Positions 8,144 through 19,677 of a DNA stretch of 64,000 bases are shown piece by piece; position 1 is the first letter of the stretch, and each line of letters opens with the position of its first letter. The notes beneath the pieces were generated by a model. The model was given only the letters and a program-made list of their open reading frames with translations, ran no database searches and was not told the DNA's origin. Source of the DNA: Pedococcus sp031456495. GTDB taxonomy: Bacteria > Actinomycetota > Actinomycetes > Actinomycetales > Dermatophilaceae. The stretch spans positions 434,001-498,000 of the forward strand of contig NZ_JAVDUW010000003.1 in NCBI RefSeq assembly GCF_031456495.1, in the 5' to 3' direction. A program made the position numbers and the translations under genes.

Positions 8144-8928
8144 CGATGAGCAGCACGCCCCCGCCCGGCGGTCCCGACCCCCGACCCACGCCGACGTCCC
8201 CACCGGACGGCGCGTGGCACCGGCTGCTGCGCATGGCGCGGCCGCGGGCGACCCGGGCCAACGCCTTCGCGGCCCTGCTCGCGATCGGCCTCGGCTTCGC
8301 GATCGCCACCCAGGTGCAGCAGACCAACCAGAACGGACTGGAGCAGCTGCGCGAGGACGAGCTGGTCCGCATCCTCGACGACGTCAGCTCGGAGCAGGAC
8401 CGCCTCTCGGCCGACGTCCGGACGCTCGAGCTGCGCCGCGACCGCCTGCTCTCCGGGGCCGATGGCAGCGAGGAGGCGCTGAAGTCGGCGCAGGAGCGGG
8501 TCGACACGCTCGGCATCCTCACCGGCACCGCCCCCGCCACGGGACCCGGTGTCGTCATCACCATCAGCGACCCCGACCACAAGGTGACGGCGGCCCGGCT
8601 CCTCGACGCCCTGCAGGAGCTGCGAGACGCCGGGGCGGAGGCCGTGCAGATCAACGACGTCCGCGTCGTGGCCGACACCTGGTTCACCGACAGCGACGGC
8701 GCCGTCGAGGTCAGCGGGCGCCAGATCCGGCCGCCGTACACGATCCGGGCCATCGGCGACAGCGCCACCATGGCGTCCGCGATGGACATCCCCGGCGGTG
8801 TCACCGAGTCCGTCCGGCGCGACGGTGCCACGTCCACGGTGCGCCAGGCCGACACGGTCGAGGTGACCGCATTGCACAGCCTGACGGAGCCTCGTTACGC
8901 TCGGCCCGTCCCGGCGCCCTCGAAGTGA
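8140..8928 (+). CDS. DUF881 family membrane-anchored protein (second copy)
   Basis: The 262-residue protein has one membrane helix (about residues 42-60), a coiled coil (about 65-120) and a DUF881 domain with LLDALQELRDAGAEAVQINDVRV. It is a paralogue of the protein at 6825, and the pair flanks sbp as in other actinobacteria. The GTG overlaps the sbp stop; an ATG two codons later (8146) is an alternative start. The C-terminus lacks the long Ser/Thr/Pro tail of the first copy. Its role is unknown, perhaps an envelope complex with Sbp (inference). Confidence 0.8.
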   Translation: MTMSSTPPPGGPDPRPTPTSPPDGAWHRLLRMARPRATRANAFAALLAIGLGFAIATQVQQTNQNGLEQLREDELVRILDDVSSEQDRLSADVRTLELRRDRLLSGADGSEEALKSAQERVDTLGILTGTAPATGPGVVITISDPDHKVTAARLLDALQELRDAGAEAVQINDVRVVADTWFTDSDGAVEVSGRQIRPPYTIRAIGDSATMASAMDIPGGVTESVRRDGATSTVRQADTVEVTALHSLTEPRYARPVPAPSK

Positions 8929-8986
8929 CACCCCCTGTGCCACCGCGGCGCCCCGCCGACCTCCGCACCCCCGAGCAAGGAGCAGC

Positions 8987-9376
8987 ATGAGCGAGCTGGA
9001 GTACCCCGAGGACCTGCGCTACACCGCGGAGCACGAGTGGGTGCGCGCCGGGGACGACGGCACGGTCCGGATCGGCATCACCTCCTTCGCCCAGGACTCC
9101 CTCGGCGACGTCGTCTACGTGAGCCTGCCGGGCGTCGGCGACACCGTCGCGGCCGGCGACGCATGCGGCGAGGTCGAGTCGACCAAGTCCGTGAGCGACC
9201 TGTACGCGCCGCTCGCCGGGGAGGTCACCGCGGTCAACTCCGCGCTCGACGCGACCCCCGAGCTCGTCAACACCGACCCGTACGGCGAGGGCTGGATGTA
9301 CGAGCTGCGGGCCTCCGACGAGGGTGCGCTCGACGGGCTGATGGACCAGGCCGCCTACAGGGACCAGCTGGGCTGA
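8987..9376 (+). CDS. gcvH: Glycine cleavage system H protein
   Basis: The 129-residue lipoyl carrier shuttles the aminomethyl group between the P, T and L proteins of glycine cleavage. The lipoylated lysine is K67 in GEVESTKSVSDLYAPL, and the fold landmarks EHEWVR and GITSFAQDSLGDVV are present. AAGGAG lies 6-7 nt upstream of the ATG. In actinobacteria gcvH commonly precedes garA and ftsR, as here. gcvP follows 2.8 kb downstream under a riboswitch; gcvT is not in the window. Confidence 0.95.
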   Translation: MSELEYPEDLRYTAEHEWVRAGDDGTVRIGITSFAQDSLGDVVYVSLPGVGDTVAAGDACGEVESTKSVSDLYAPLAGEVTAVNSALDATPELVNTDPYGEGWMYELRASDEGALDGLMDQAAYRDQLG

Positions 9377-9484
9377 CCCGCCGCCGGCTCTGGGCGATTC
9401 CGCTGCACCGTGTCGGCGGCGTCGCCTAGGGTGTGTGCTTTGCTAGGGCCGGGACAGTCGAACACGACGAGGGAGCGGGCAGTC

Positions 9485-9940
9485 ATGAACGGCAGCGAGA
9501 GGGACGACCAGGCGTCGCGGCCGCAGGAGCCGACGACCATGCGGCTGCCCGGCATCCACGACCTCGAGCAGGTCGACACGACGGCCGAGCCGGAGGTCGC
9601 GCTCAGCAAGGCCGACCAGGCCACCGTCGACGCCCTGCGCCCGGGCACGGCCCTGCTCGTGGTCCTGCGCGGCCCCAACACCGGGGCACGCTTCCTGCTC
9701 GACGACGACGAGGTCCACTCGGGCCGCCACCCCGACAGCGACATCTTCCTCGACGACGTCACCGTCTCGCGCAAGCACGCCACCTTCCGCCGCGAGGGTG
9801 ACACGTTCGTGGTCCGCGACGTCGGGTCCCTCAACGGCACCTACGTCAACCGCGAGCGGATCGACGAGGTCGCGCTGCACACCGGTGACGAGGTGCAGAT
9901 CGGCAAGTTCCGGCTCGTCTTCTACGCCGGCAAGGCCTGA
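9485..9940 (+). CDS. garA: FHA-domain protein of the GarA/OdhI family
   Basis: The 151-residue protein has an N-terminal tail with a T17-T18 pair (EPTTMRLPG) and a C-terminal FHA domain with R81 (GRHP), S95 (VSRKH) and N117 (SLNGTY), the phosphothreonine-binding set. In mycobacteria and corynebacteria the Ser/Thr kinases phosphorylate an N-terminal TT motif; the protein then controls 2-oxoglutarate dehydrogenase and glutamate metabolism. Here the residues after TT differ from the usual SVF. The ATG at 9485 gives the family length; an upstream in-frame start would add unconserved residues. Confidence 0.9.
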   Translation: MNGSERDDQASRPQEPTTMRLPGIHDLEQVDTTAEPEVALSKADQATVDALRPGTALLVVLRGPNTGARFLLDDDEVHSGRHPDSDIFLDDVTVSRKHATFRREGDTFVVRDVGSLNGTYVNRERIDEVALHTGDEVQIGKFRLVFYAGKA

Positions 9941-9949
9941 CCCGGCACG

Positions 9950-10645
9950 GTGTCCGCCCGCCCGCCACGCCGGTCCATGACGATCGGCGCCGTGCTCGCG
10001 ACGCTCCAGCAGGACTTCCCGGACGTCACGATCTCCAAGATCCGGTTCCTCGAGGCCGAGGGCCTCGTGACGCCCGCCCGTACGGCCTCGGGCTACCGCA
10101 CGTACTCGGACACCGACGTGCAGCGGCTGCACTACGTCCTGACCGCCCAGCGCGACCACTTCTGGCCGCTCAAGGTGATCCGCGAGGCGCTCGACGCGCT
10201 CGACCGCGGGCTCACCCCGCCGCGCGGTGACCAGCCCAGTATGCCGCGTCCGGTCGTGCCGGCGGCGGCCGCTGACCCCGACGTGCCGTCTGCGGAGCAG
10301 CTCACCGCCGCGCCGACGCTGCGGCTGACCCGGGGCGAGCTGCTCACGTCCAGCGGTGCCGACGAGCCCCTGCTGCGCGACCTCGAGACGTTCGGGCTGG
10401 TGCGCCCCGACGGCGAGGGCCACTACGGCGACGCCGCGCTGTCGGTGGCCACGACCGCCGCCGGACTCGCGGCATACGGCATCGAGGCTCGGCACCTGCG
10501 GCCGTTCCGGACGGCCGCCGACCGTGAGGTGGGGCTGGTCCAGGCGGTCGCCACGGGCCGCGCGGACGACCCCACCGGGGAGGTGCTGCGCCTGTGCATC
10601 GCGCTGCACACGGCACTGGTGAAGGACGGCCTGGGACGGGCCTGA
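9950..10645 (+). CDS. ftsR: MerR-family regulator FtsR
   Basis: The 231-residue protein has an N-terminal MerR winged helix (TIGAVLATLQQ, ISKIRFLEAEGLV, ASGYRTYSDTDVQRL) and a long C-terminal domain with no ligand-binding cysteines. Position directly after garA and domain layout match FtsR, which in Corynebacterium activates ftsZ. The GTG start is 10 nt after the garA stop, indicating an operon. A proline/alanine-rich linker lies at about residues 85-115. The gene name rests on synteny and overall resemblance. Confidence 0.8.
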   Translation: MSARPPRRSMTIGAVLATLQQDFPDVTISKIRFLEAEGLVTPARTASGYRTYSDTDVQRLHYVLTAQRDHFWPLKVIREALDALDRGLTPPRGDQPSMPRPVVPAAAADPDVPSAEQLTAAPTLRLTRGELLTSSGADEPLLRDLETFGLVRPDGEGHYGDAALSVATTAAGLAAYGIEARHLRPFRTAADREVGLVQAVATGRADDPTGEVLRLCIALHTALVKDGLGRA

Positions 10646-10678
10646 GCCGGTGACGTGGCGCGGGGGTACGGTGGGATC

Positions 10679-11176
10679 GTGAAGGTCCTCGATGTGCTCG
10701 GCGTGCGGGTGGAGATGCCCACCAACCACCCGATCGTGCTGCTCCGTGAGCGGGACGGCGACCGCTACCTGCCGATCTGGATCGGTGCCGCGGAGGCGAC
10801 TGCGATCGCCTACGCCCAGCAGGGCATCGAGCCGCCGCGCCCGCTGACCCACGACCTGATGAAGAACGTCATCGAGGCCCTGGGTCACCGGCTCACCGAG
10901 GTGCGGATCGTCGAGATCAAGGACGGCGTGTTCCACGCCGCGCTGGTCTTCGACGGCACGGTCGAGATCTCCTCCCGGTCCTCCGACGCGATCGCCCTGG
11001 CCCTGCGCACCGGGACGACCATCGTGACCGGCGAGAGCCTGCTCGAGGAGGCCGGTGTCTCCATGTCGGCCGAGGAGGACAAGGACGACGAGGTCGAGCG
11101 GTTCAAGGAGTTCCTCGACCACGTGTCCGCGGAGGACTTCGAGACCAAGCCGGGGGAGAGCGGCACCGAGGCGTAG
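10679..11176 (+). CDS. Bifunctional nuclease family (DUF151) protein
   Basis: The 165-residue protein has the DUF151 hallmarks MPTNHPIVLLRE, RYLPIWIGAAEATAIA, RPLTHDLMKNVIEALG and SSRSSDAIALALRTG. A plant homologue has DNase/RNase activity, while the bacterial role is unsettled. The GTG at 10679 is chosen because it matches the family N-terminus (VKVLDVLGVRVEMP) and lies 6 nt after TACGGT (10667-10672), a leaderless promoter arrangement. An upstream GTG at 10655 is less likely. The C-terminus has an acidic segment (EEDKDDEVE). Confidence 0.85.
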   Translation: MKVLDVLGVRVEMPTNHPIVLLRERDGDRYLPIWIGAAEATAIAYAQQGIEPPRPLTHDLMKNVIEALGHRLTEVRIVEIKDGVFHAALVFDGTVEISSRSSDAIALALRTGTTIVTGESLLEEAGVSMSAEEDKDDEVERFKEFLDHVSAEDFETKPGESGTEA

Positions 11177-11258
11177 CACGCCCACCCTGACCCTCAACTG
11201 CACATCGAGAGTAGGTCCGCGCGCCGCGACACGCCGACAGCCGAAGGTCCAGTGGTTG

Positions 11259-11288
11259 TTGACCTGCGCTTACGCCCCGCCGTACCGT
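11259..11288 (+). promoter_or_regulatory. Sigma-A-type promoter of the second MerR gene
   Basis: TTGACC (11259-11264), an 18-nt spacer and TACCGT (11283-11288) match -35 and -10 elements. Transcription would start near 11295, inside the inverted repeats described next, about 47 nt before the GTG at 11342. Confidence 0.55.
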
Positions 11289-11324
11289 CAGGTCAAGACC
11301 TGTAATGCGACCGATGTAGTTACA
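11289..11324. promoter_or_regulatory. Two adjacent inverted repeats over the merR start site
   Basis: CAGGTC-AA-GACCTG (11289-11302) is a perfect dyad. It overlaps a second, wider one, TGTAA (11301-11305) and TTACA (11320-11324), with 14 nt between arms. Both lie at or just after the predicted transcription start, where a regulator would repress. Autoregulation by the MerR protein encoded directly downstream is the simplest reading. Confidence 0.5.
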
Positions 11325-11341
11325 CCCGGGAGGTGAGCGCT

Positions 11342-11923
11342 GTGACCCCGAGCGAAGAGGCTCAGCACGGCCACAGGAGCGTGCCCGCTGTGGCCCAGGG
11401 GCTGCTGTTCACGGACGACCTCCCGGAGCTCAGTGACGACATCGGCTACCGCGGCCCGACCGCCTGCAAGGCGGCCGGGATCACCTACCGCCAGCTCGAC
11501 TACTGGGCCCGCACCGGGCTCGTCGAGCCGTCGGTCCGTGGTGCGACCGGCTCGGGCACGCAGCGGCTGTACGGCTTCCGCGACATCCTCGTGCTCAAGG
11601 TCGTCAAGCGCTTGCTCGACACCGGCGTCTCGCTGCAGCAGATCCGCGTCGCCATCCAGCACCTGCGTGAGCGCGGCGTCGAGGACCTGGCCCAGATCAC
11701 GCTCATGAGCGACGGCGCCTCCGTCTACGAGTGCACCTCCGCCGACGAGGTCATCGACCTGGTGCAGGGTGGCCAGGGCGTCTTCGGCATCGCCGTCGGT
11801 CGCGTCTGGCGCGAGGTCGAGGGCACCCTCGCCGAACTGCCGAGCGAGCGCACCGAGGACGAGTCCCCCGCCGCCCACCCGGACGACGAGCTCAGCGCCC
11901 GCCGGGCCGCGCGCCTGGCCTGA
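11342..11923 (+). CDS. MerR-family regulator (Rv1828-like)
   Basis: The 193-residue protein has a MerR helix-turn-helix and wing (YRGPTACKAAGITYRQLDYWARTG, split here as YRGPTACKAAG and ITYRQLDYWARTG; then GTQRLYGFRDILVLKVVKRLLD) and a compact C-terminal domain with VRVAIQHLRERG-type helices. Neighbours and sequence match the second MerR regulator that follows ftsR and the DUF151 gene in actinobacteria. GGGAGG lies 8 nt upstream of the GTG at 11342, which is preferred over the GTG at 11333. Its stop codon lies inside a 19-bp direct repeat. Confidence 0.85.
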   Translation: MTPSEEAQHGHRSVPAVAQGLLFTDDLPELSDDIGYRGPTACKAAGITYRQLDYWARTGLVEPSVRGATGSGTQRLYGFRDILVLKVVKRLLDTGVSLQQIRVAIQHLRERGVEDLAQITLMSDGASVYECTSADEVIDLVQGGQGVFGIAVGRVWREVEGTLAELPSERTEDESPAAHPDDELSARRAARLA

Positions 11924-11966
11924 GGCACTCCGCCTGGCCTGAGGCACTCCGCCTGGTCCTGAGGCG
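11912..11966. repeat. 19-bp direct repeat at the end of the MerR gene
   Basis: CGCCTGGCCTGAGGCACTC occurs at 11912-11930 and 11931-11949, followed by an imperfect third copy starting at 11950 (CGCCTGGTCCTGAGGCG). The gene's TGA is in the first copy, and the second copy repeats it out of use. This looks like slippage duplication across the 3' end. Confidence 0.85.
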
Positions 11967-12041
11967 CCAGTACTCGGTCCCACCGTCCACCGGCCCGTCG
12001 TCCCTCCGGGGAGGCGGGCCGCGGTGTTAGATTGGGGCTGC

Positions 12042-12165
12042 TGAACATCCCGCGTGGGAGAGTCCCCGCGCGCACCGGTCGGTGTGCGGCGGGGCGCCGA
12101 AGGGGCAAACTCCCCGGAACCTCTCAGGCGCCAGGACCGCGCGGGACAGGCACCTCTGGAGCGGC
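12042..12165 (+). ncRNA. Glycine riboswitch (single aptamer) upstream of gcvP
   Basis: The conserved glycine-aptamer core is clear: GGGAGAG (12056-12062), GCGCCGAAGGGGCAAAC (12094-12110), CTCTCAGGC (12121-12129) and the downstream CACCTCTGGAG (12151-12161). Stem P1 pairs TCCCGCG (12048-12054) with CGCGGGA (12140-12146). A possible expression-platform stem lies at 12164-12188 (GCCTC with GAGGC). Glycine riboswitches normally switch on glycine-cleavage genes when glycine is abundant. A -10-like TTAGAT (12026-12031) precedes it. Confidence 0.92.
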
Positions 12166-12218
12166 CTCGCCGTGACAGAAGGGGAGGCGATCCGAGCACC
12201 CACCCGTTCAGGAGCCTC

Positions 12219-15101
<2,883 letters not shown>

Positions 15102-15137
15102 GGGCGCCGGACCGGCCCACCGTCGAACCCGGCACGA

Positions 15138-15176
15138 CACCGCGCCGACGCCACAGCCCGTGGCGTCGGCGCGGTG
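15138..15176. terminator. Bidirectional terminator between gcvP and sbcC
   Basis: A perfect 17-bp stem (CACCGCGCCGACGCCAC with GTGGCGTCGGCGCGGTG) encloses a 5-nt loop AGCCC. It lies between convergent genes; no T-run follows. Confidence 0.85.
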
Positions 15177-15211
15177 CGTTCGCGGTACCTGGTGCGGGAC
15201 CGCGGGCCCCG

Positions 15212-18200
15212 TCAGGCGACGGCGGCGGAGTCAGCCGTCCCGCGCAGGTGCACGGTGGACCCGCGCTCGGTCTTGACGACCTCCACCTGGCTCGCGATGC
15301 GGGTGCGCAGCTCGGCCACGTGGCTCACGACGCCGACCGCACGGCCGCCCTCGCGCAGGCCGTCGAGCACGTCCATGACCTGTTCGAGGCTGTCGTCGTC
15401 GAGCGTCCCGAAGCCCTCGTCCACGAACAGCGTCTGGAGCTCGAACCCGCCGGACTCCTCACGCACGGCGTCGGCGAGCCCGAGGGCCAGCGCCAGCGAG
15501 GCCATGAAGGACTCTCCGCCGGACAGCGAGGTGGTGGCTCGGGCCTGGCCGGTCCACTGGTCGAGAACCTCCAGGCCGAGGCCGCTGCGGGCGCCCCGGG
15601 CGGCGAGCCCGTCGGTGTGCCGCAGCAGGTAGCGGCCGTCGCCCATGGAGCGGAGGCGCTCGTTGGCCAGCGTGGCGACCTTCTCGAGCCGGGCGGCGAG
15701 GACGAAGGCGGACAGGCGCATCCGCAGCACGTTGTTCGGCCCGAGACCGGCCACGGTGTCGGCGAGGTCGCGCAGGACGTCGTGGCGCACCACCGCCTCA
15801 CCCAGCCGCTCGCTGTGCGCCGTCACAGTCGCCCGGGCCCGACGCACGTTCGCCAAGGTGGCGCGGGCCAGGGTGTCGGCGGACGTGGCAGCCGACAGGA
15901 CCTCCGCAGTGGCTGCCCTGGCGGTCTCGAGCGCGACGAGGTCGGGTGACGGCTGCTCCAGGGCGGCAGCGACGTCCGGCTCGGCCACCGTGGCGGTGGC
16001 GACCGCGAGGCGCCGCTCGTGGGTGCGGGTGGCCTGCGTGAGCTCGGCCACCGTGGCGGGGTCGAGCAGGGCACTTCTCGCGTCGGAGGCGTCGGCGAAC
16101 CCGTGCTCGGTCAGCGCAGCCGACGTGGATGCGGTGACCTCGGCGAGCTCGGCGCTCCGCTCGCGCAGCCGGCTCGCCGCGTCGAGGTGGGCCACCAGGT
16201 CGTCGACCGCGCGACGGTGCGCGGTCGCGGTGGCCGTGAGGGCCGCCCGGTCCACGCCCTGGTCGGCCGCGGGGTCGCTCCTGACGGGTGTCGCGCACGG
16301 GCAGAGCTGGTCGTGGTCGCTCACGGCTTCGAGGTAGCGGGCGTGACTGGCGGACAGCCGCCGGTCGAGGTCGGTGAGGGAGGCCTTCGCAGCGGACACC
16401 GTCTCGCGGAGCCAGCCCTCCTGGTCGGCCAGCGCGGTGGCCTTCTCCTCGAGCGCGGCGACGCGCTGCCGCGCGCCCTCGAGCTCTGCAGCCTGAGCCT
16501 GCAGGACGGCCACCGCCTCCTCGGCGCTCCCGACCTCCGCCGCGAGCTCCTCGGCCGTCCCGGGGTGGTCCGCGAGTGCCTCGGTGTGCTGGGCGACCAC
16601 GGCCTCGACCGAGGCGATCCGGACCTGGAGGGCCGTGGACACCTGCTGCGCCTCACGCCAGCGGGACTCGGCCGCCTCGACGTCGTCGGCACTGACGGGG
16701 TCCGCCGACCTGGCCGGGGCCGGGTGCTCCACGGACCCGCACACCGGGCAGCTCGACCCGTCCGCGAGGTGCGCGGCGAGCTCGGCAGCCATCCCGTCGA
16801 GCCGCGCCTCGCGCAGGCGCTGGTAGGTGTCGCGCAGCGCCTGCTCGTGGTCGCGTGCCGCGCGCAGGTCGTCCCGGAGGACGGTGAGCCGCGTCGTGGC
16901 GGCGTCACAGGCCCTGCGACGGCGCAGCGCCTCCTCGGCGGTGGCGACCCTCGCCTGCGCGGGGCCCAGCTCCTGGCGCGCGTGATCGAGCTTCGTGACC
17001 CGCTCGATCGCAGTCACCAGGTCGCTCGCGATGCGGGTGCGCTCACCGGACAGCTCGGCCACGCGTGCGGCACTGCGCCGGAGCCGGGAGTGGACCTCGG
17101 TGCGCTCGGACTGCGCCTGTTCGAGGTCGTCCGCGTGGTGCACGGCGTCGACGAGGTGGTCGCCGGAGGTGCCGAGCTGGTCGAGCGCGTCCCGCAGGGC
17201 CTCCTCGGAGCGGTCGGACAGACCGAGGGCTGCCACCGGCGCGCTGGTCGAGTCGACCGCGGCGCGCGCGTCCGCGACCGCCGCGGCGGCTCGGGTCAGG
17301 GCGTTGAGGTCTCCGGACACCGCGCGCGCCCGCACCGCCCGCTCGAGCGCTGCGGTCGCCTCGACGTGCGCCTCGGCGGCCTCCTCGAGCCCGTCCAGCT
17401 CGCGCCGCGCCGCCTCGCCGCGCTGCTGGAGCCTGGCGAGCTCCTGCGCGGAGGTGTGCGCCGACACGGCGCGGGAACCGGCGATGCGGGCGGCGTCGAG
17501 GTCGGCCATGGAGGTGGCGACCCAGCCCTCGACGGCAGTCTCCAGCGACTCCAGCGACTCCCCGAGCTCACGCGGCGACAGCGCACCCCACTCGGGGGCG
17601 TCGGCCGTGACCTCGGGGGGCGCGCCGACGAGGTGCTCGCCCAGCACGGTCAGGGCGGAGGAGAGGGCGGACCGCTCCGACTCGACCGTGCCGGCTGCTG
17701 CCTTGCGCTGGTCGGCGAACCAGTCCTCGATGCCGACGTAGCCAGCGACGTCGAACAGCCGCTCCAGGAGCCCCCGGCGCTCCTCGGGGGAGGCACGGAG
17801 GAAGGCGGCGAAGTCGCCCTGGGGGAGCAGCACCACCTTGCTGAACTGGTCCAGCCCCATGCCCAGCACGTCGGCCACGACGTCTGCGATCTCGTCGTGG
17901 CGCGAGCTGAGCGCCTCCCAGGAGCCGTCGCGCAGCTCGTACAGGGTCGCCTTGGCGGGCACCGACACCTCGCCCCGGCCGCGGGCCTTGGGCCGGCGGA
18001 ACTCCGGCGACCGCTCGATGCGCAGGCGTCGACCGCCTGCGGTCAGCTCGAGCGAGACGAGCGGGACGGCTCCGCGCTCGGCGTGGTCGCTGTGCAGCCC
18101 CTTCTTCGTCCGGGCGCCGGGCACATCGGCATACAGGGCGAAGGCGATGGCGTCGAGCAGGCTCGTCTTGCCCGCCCCGGTGGCTCCGCGGATCAGGAAG

Positions 18201-18289
18201 AGGCCGCCCTCGGACACGGCGTCGAGGTCCACCTCGACCGTGCCCGCGAACGGCCCGAACGCCGTGACGGACAGCCGGTGCAGCCTCAT
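15212..18289 (-). CDS. sbcC: Exonuclease subunit SbcC
   Basis: The 1025-residue SMC-like ATPase of the SbcCD nuclease processes DNA ends, hairpins and protein-blocked termini. Walker A is GATGAGKTS near residue 35, the Q-loop region is VVLLPQGDFAAFLRA, the zinc-hook motif CPVCG sits at about residue 513, exactly mid-protein between two coiled coils, the ABC signature is SLSGGESFMASLALALG, and Walker B is LFVDEGFGTLD. The ATG overlaps the sbcD stop (ATGA), giving translational coupling. All key motifs are intact. Confidence 0.95.
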   Translation of the reverse strand: MRLHRLSVTAFGPFAGTVEVDLDAVSEGGLFLIRGATGAGKTSLLDAIAFALYADVPGARTKKGLHSDHAERGAVPLVSLELTAGGRRLRIERSPEFRRPKARGRGEVSVPAKATLYELRDGSWEALSSRHDEIADVVADVLGMGLDQFSKVVLLPQGDFAAFLRASPEERRGLLERLFDVAGYVGIEDWFADQRKAAAGTVESERSALSSALTVLGEHLVGAPPEVTADAPEWGALSPRELGESLESLETAVEGWVATSMADLDAARIAGSRAVSAHTSAQELARLQQRGEAARRELDGLEEAAEAHVEATAALERAVRARAVSGDLNALTRAAAAVADARAAVDSTSAPVAALGLSDRSEEALRDALDQLGTSGDHLVDAVHHADDLEQAQSERTEVHSRLRRSAARVAELSGERTRIASDLVTAIERVTKLDHARQELGPAQARVATAEEALRRRRACDAATTRLTVLRDDLRAARDHEQALRDTYQRLREARLDGMAAELAAHLADGSSCPVCGSVEHPAPARSADPVSADDVEAAESRWREAQQVSTALQVRIASVEAVVAQHTEALADHPGTAEELAAEVGSAEEAVAVLQAQAAELEGARQRVAALEEKATALADQEGWLRETVSAAKASLTDLDRRLSASHARYLEAVSDHDQLCPCATPVRSDPAADQGVDRAALTATATAHRRAVDDLVAHLDAASRLRERSAELAEVTASTSAALTEHGFADASDARSALLDPATVAELTQATRTHERRLAVATATVAEPDVAAALEQPSPDLVALETARAATAEVLSAATSADTLARATLANVRRARATVTAHSERLGEAVVRHDVLRDLADTVAGLGPNNVLRMRLSAFVLAARLEKVATLANERLRSMGDGRYLLRHTDGLAARGARSGLGLEVLDQWTGQARATTSLSGGESFMASLALALGLADAVREESGGFELQTLFVDEGFGTLDDDSLEQVMDVLDGLREGGRAVGVVSHVAELRTRIASQVEVVKTERGSTVHLRGTADSAAVA

Positions 18290-19503
18290 GCCGCACCCGC
18301 CCGGCGGCCGGCGGCTCCATCCTCCCGGCGACCCGGCCCCCGGCCGACCTCGGCGCGGCCCTCGTCGTCGCGCAGGCCCCGGTCGAGCCGGACCGCCTCG
18401 ACCGCCTCGAGCAGCAGGGCGCGCTCGTCCTCGCTCGCGGCCGCTCCGACCCGGACGTGGCCGAGGAAGTCGCAGCACACGTCGACGGGGTCCTCCGCGG
18501 CGGTGCGCTCGGTGTAGCTGCGGACCGGCACGGCCGCGCCCTGCGGGTCGAACTGCAGGACCAGCGTGTGCGGGAACCGGCGGCGGAGCTGCTCCATCGC
18601 GCCGAGCGGCCGCACGGGGTCGGTGAGCGTCACCTGGCACCAGGCGCGCTCGGCCGGGGTCAGCCGCGGGTCGAGCAGCAGCTCGTCGAGGTCGCCGCGC
18701 AGCACCGCCAGCTCGCGGTGCACCGGCGCCTCCACGTGCTCGACCTCGACGGCACCGGTGGCCGCGTCGAGGTCGACCAGCCACGAGCCCTTGGAGTGCC
18801 GCCACTCGCTGAACGACAGCGCCACCGGGGAGCCGCTGTACCGCACGGTGTCGTCCACCTGCTGGCGCCCGTGGAGGTGGCCCAGCGCGGCATACGCGAC
18901 ACCGTCGAAGACGGACGGCGGCACCGCGCTCACGCCGCCCACGGAGATGTCCCGCTCGGAGTCGCTGGTCGCGCCGCCGGTGACGAACGCGTGCGCCATC
19001 ACGACGCCCGGCAGCCCTCGGCCGTCGAGGTCGGCGCGCACGCGGGCCATCGCCGCGCCGAGCACCCCGGCGTGGGTGCGCTCGGACGCGCCGAGCGGCT
19101 CGGCCGCGACGGACGGCTCGAGGTAGGGGAGCGGGTAGACCGCGACGCCGCCGACCACCACGGGGGTGCCGACCGATGTCAGCGAGGAGCGGATGTGCAG
19201 CCCGGCGCGTGCCAGCAGCTCGCTGGCGAACCCGAGCCGGATCGCGGAGTCGTGGTTGCCGCTGGACAGCACCACCTGGGCGCCCGCGTCGACCAGGCGG
19301 GTGACCGCCTCGGACAGCAGGCGCACCGTGTCGGGGGACGGCATCGCACGGTCGTAGACGTCGCCGGAGACCAGCACCGCGTCGACCGACTCGGTGCGCA
19401 CGACCTCGACGAGGGAGTCCACGAAACCCGCCTGGGCGTCGAGCAGCCCCACCTGGTGGAACGAGCGCCCCAGGTGCCAGTCGGAGGTGTGGAGGAACCG
19501 CAC
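18286..19503 (-). CDS. sbcD: Exonuclease subunit SbcD
   Basis: The 405-residue metallophosphoesterase subunit carries the metal ligands HTSDWHLG (residues 5-12), VSGDVYDR (about 45-52), SSGNHDSAIR (about 80-89) and ALGHLHGRQ. It supplies the Mn-dependent nuclease active site to SbcC. The GTG start (MRFLHTSDWH) matches the family N-terminus. The last about 40 residues are Arg/Gly-rich and unconserved. It is the first gene of the sbcDC operon. Confidence 0.95.
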   Translation of the reverse strand: MRFLHTSDWHLGRSFHQVGLLDAQAGFVDSLVEVVRTESVDAVLVSGDVYDRAMPSPDTVRLLSEAVTRLVDAGAQVVLSSGNHDSAIRLGFASELLARAGLHIRSSLTSVGTPVVVGGVAVYPLPYLEPSVAAEPLGASERTHAGVLGAAMARVRADLDGRGLPGVVMAHAFVTGGATSDSERDISVGGVSAVPPSVFDGVAYAALGHLHGRQQVDDTVRYSGSPVALSFSEWRHSKGSWLVDLDAATGAVEVEHVEAPVHRELAVLRGDLDELLLDPRLTPAERAWCQVTLTDPVRPLGAMEQLRRRFPHTLVLQFDPQGAAVPVRSYTERTAAEDPVDVCCDFLGHVRVGAAASEDERALLLEAVEAVRLDRGLRDDEGRAEVGRGPGRREDGAAGRRAGAA

Positions 19504-19677
19504 ACGAGCAGGCTAGGAGAGTGCACCGACACGATCGGTGAGGCGCCTCGGCGTGCCTCGTCCCGGGATCTCCCGCGGTGGTGGCAGGCCCGCGCCGCCT
19601 GTGGTTGGGTCGTGTCAGCAGAGGGCGCCACGCCGCATCCGCACGCACCGCGTGCCGCACCGCACAGGAGGTCAGCA

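Noticed and set aside
18457..19677. In-frame upstream extension of the GCS2 ligase gene
   Set aside because: It is antisense to sbcD, and the GTG at 19678 has a strong ribosome site and the family N-terminus.
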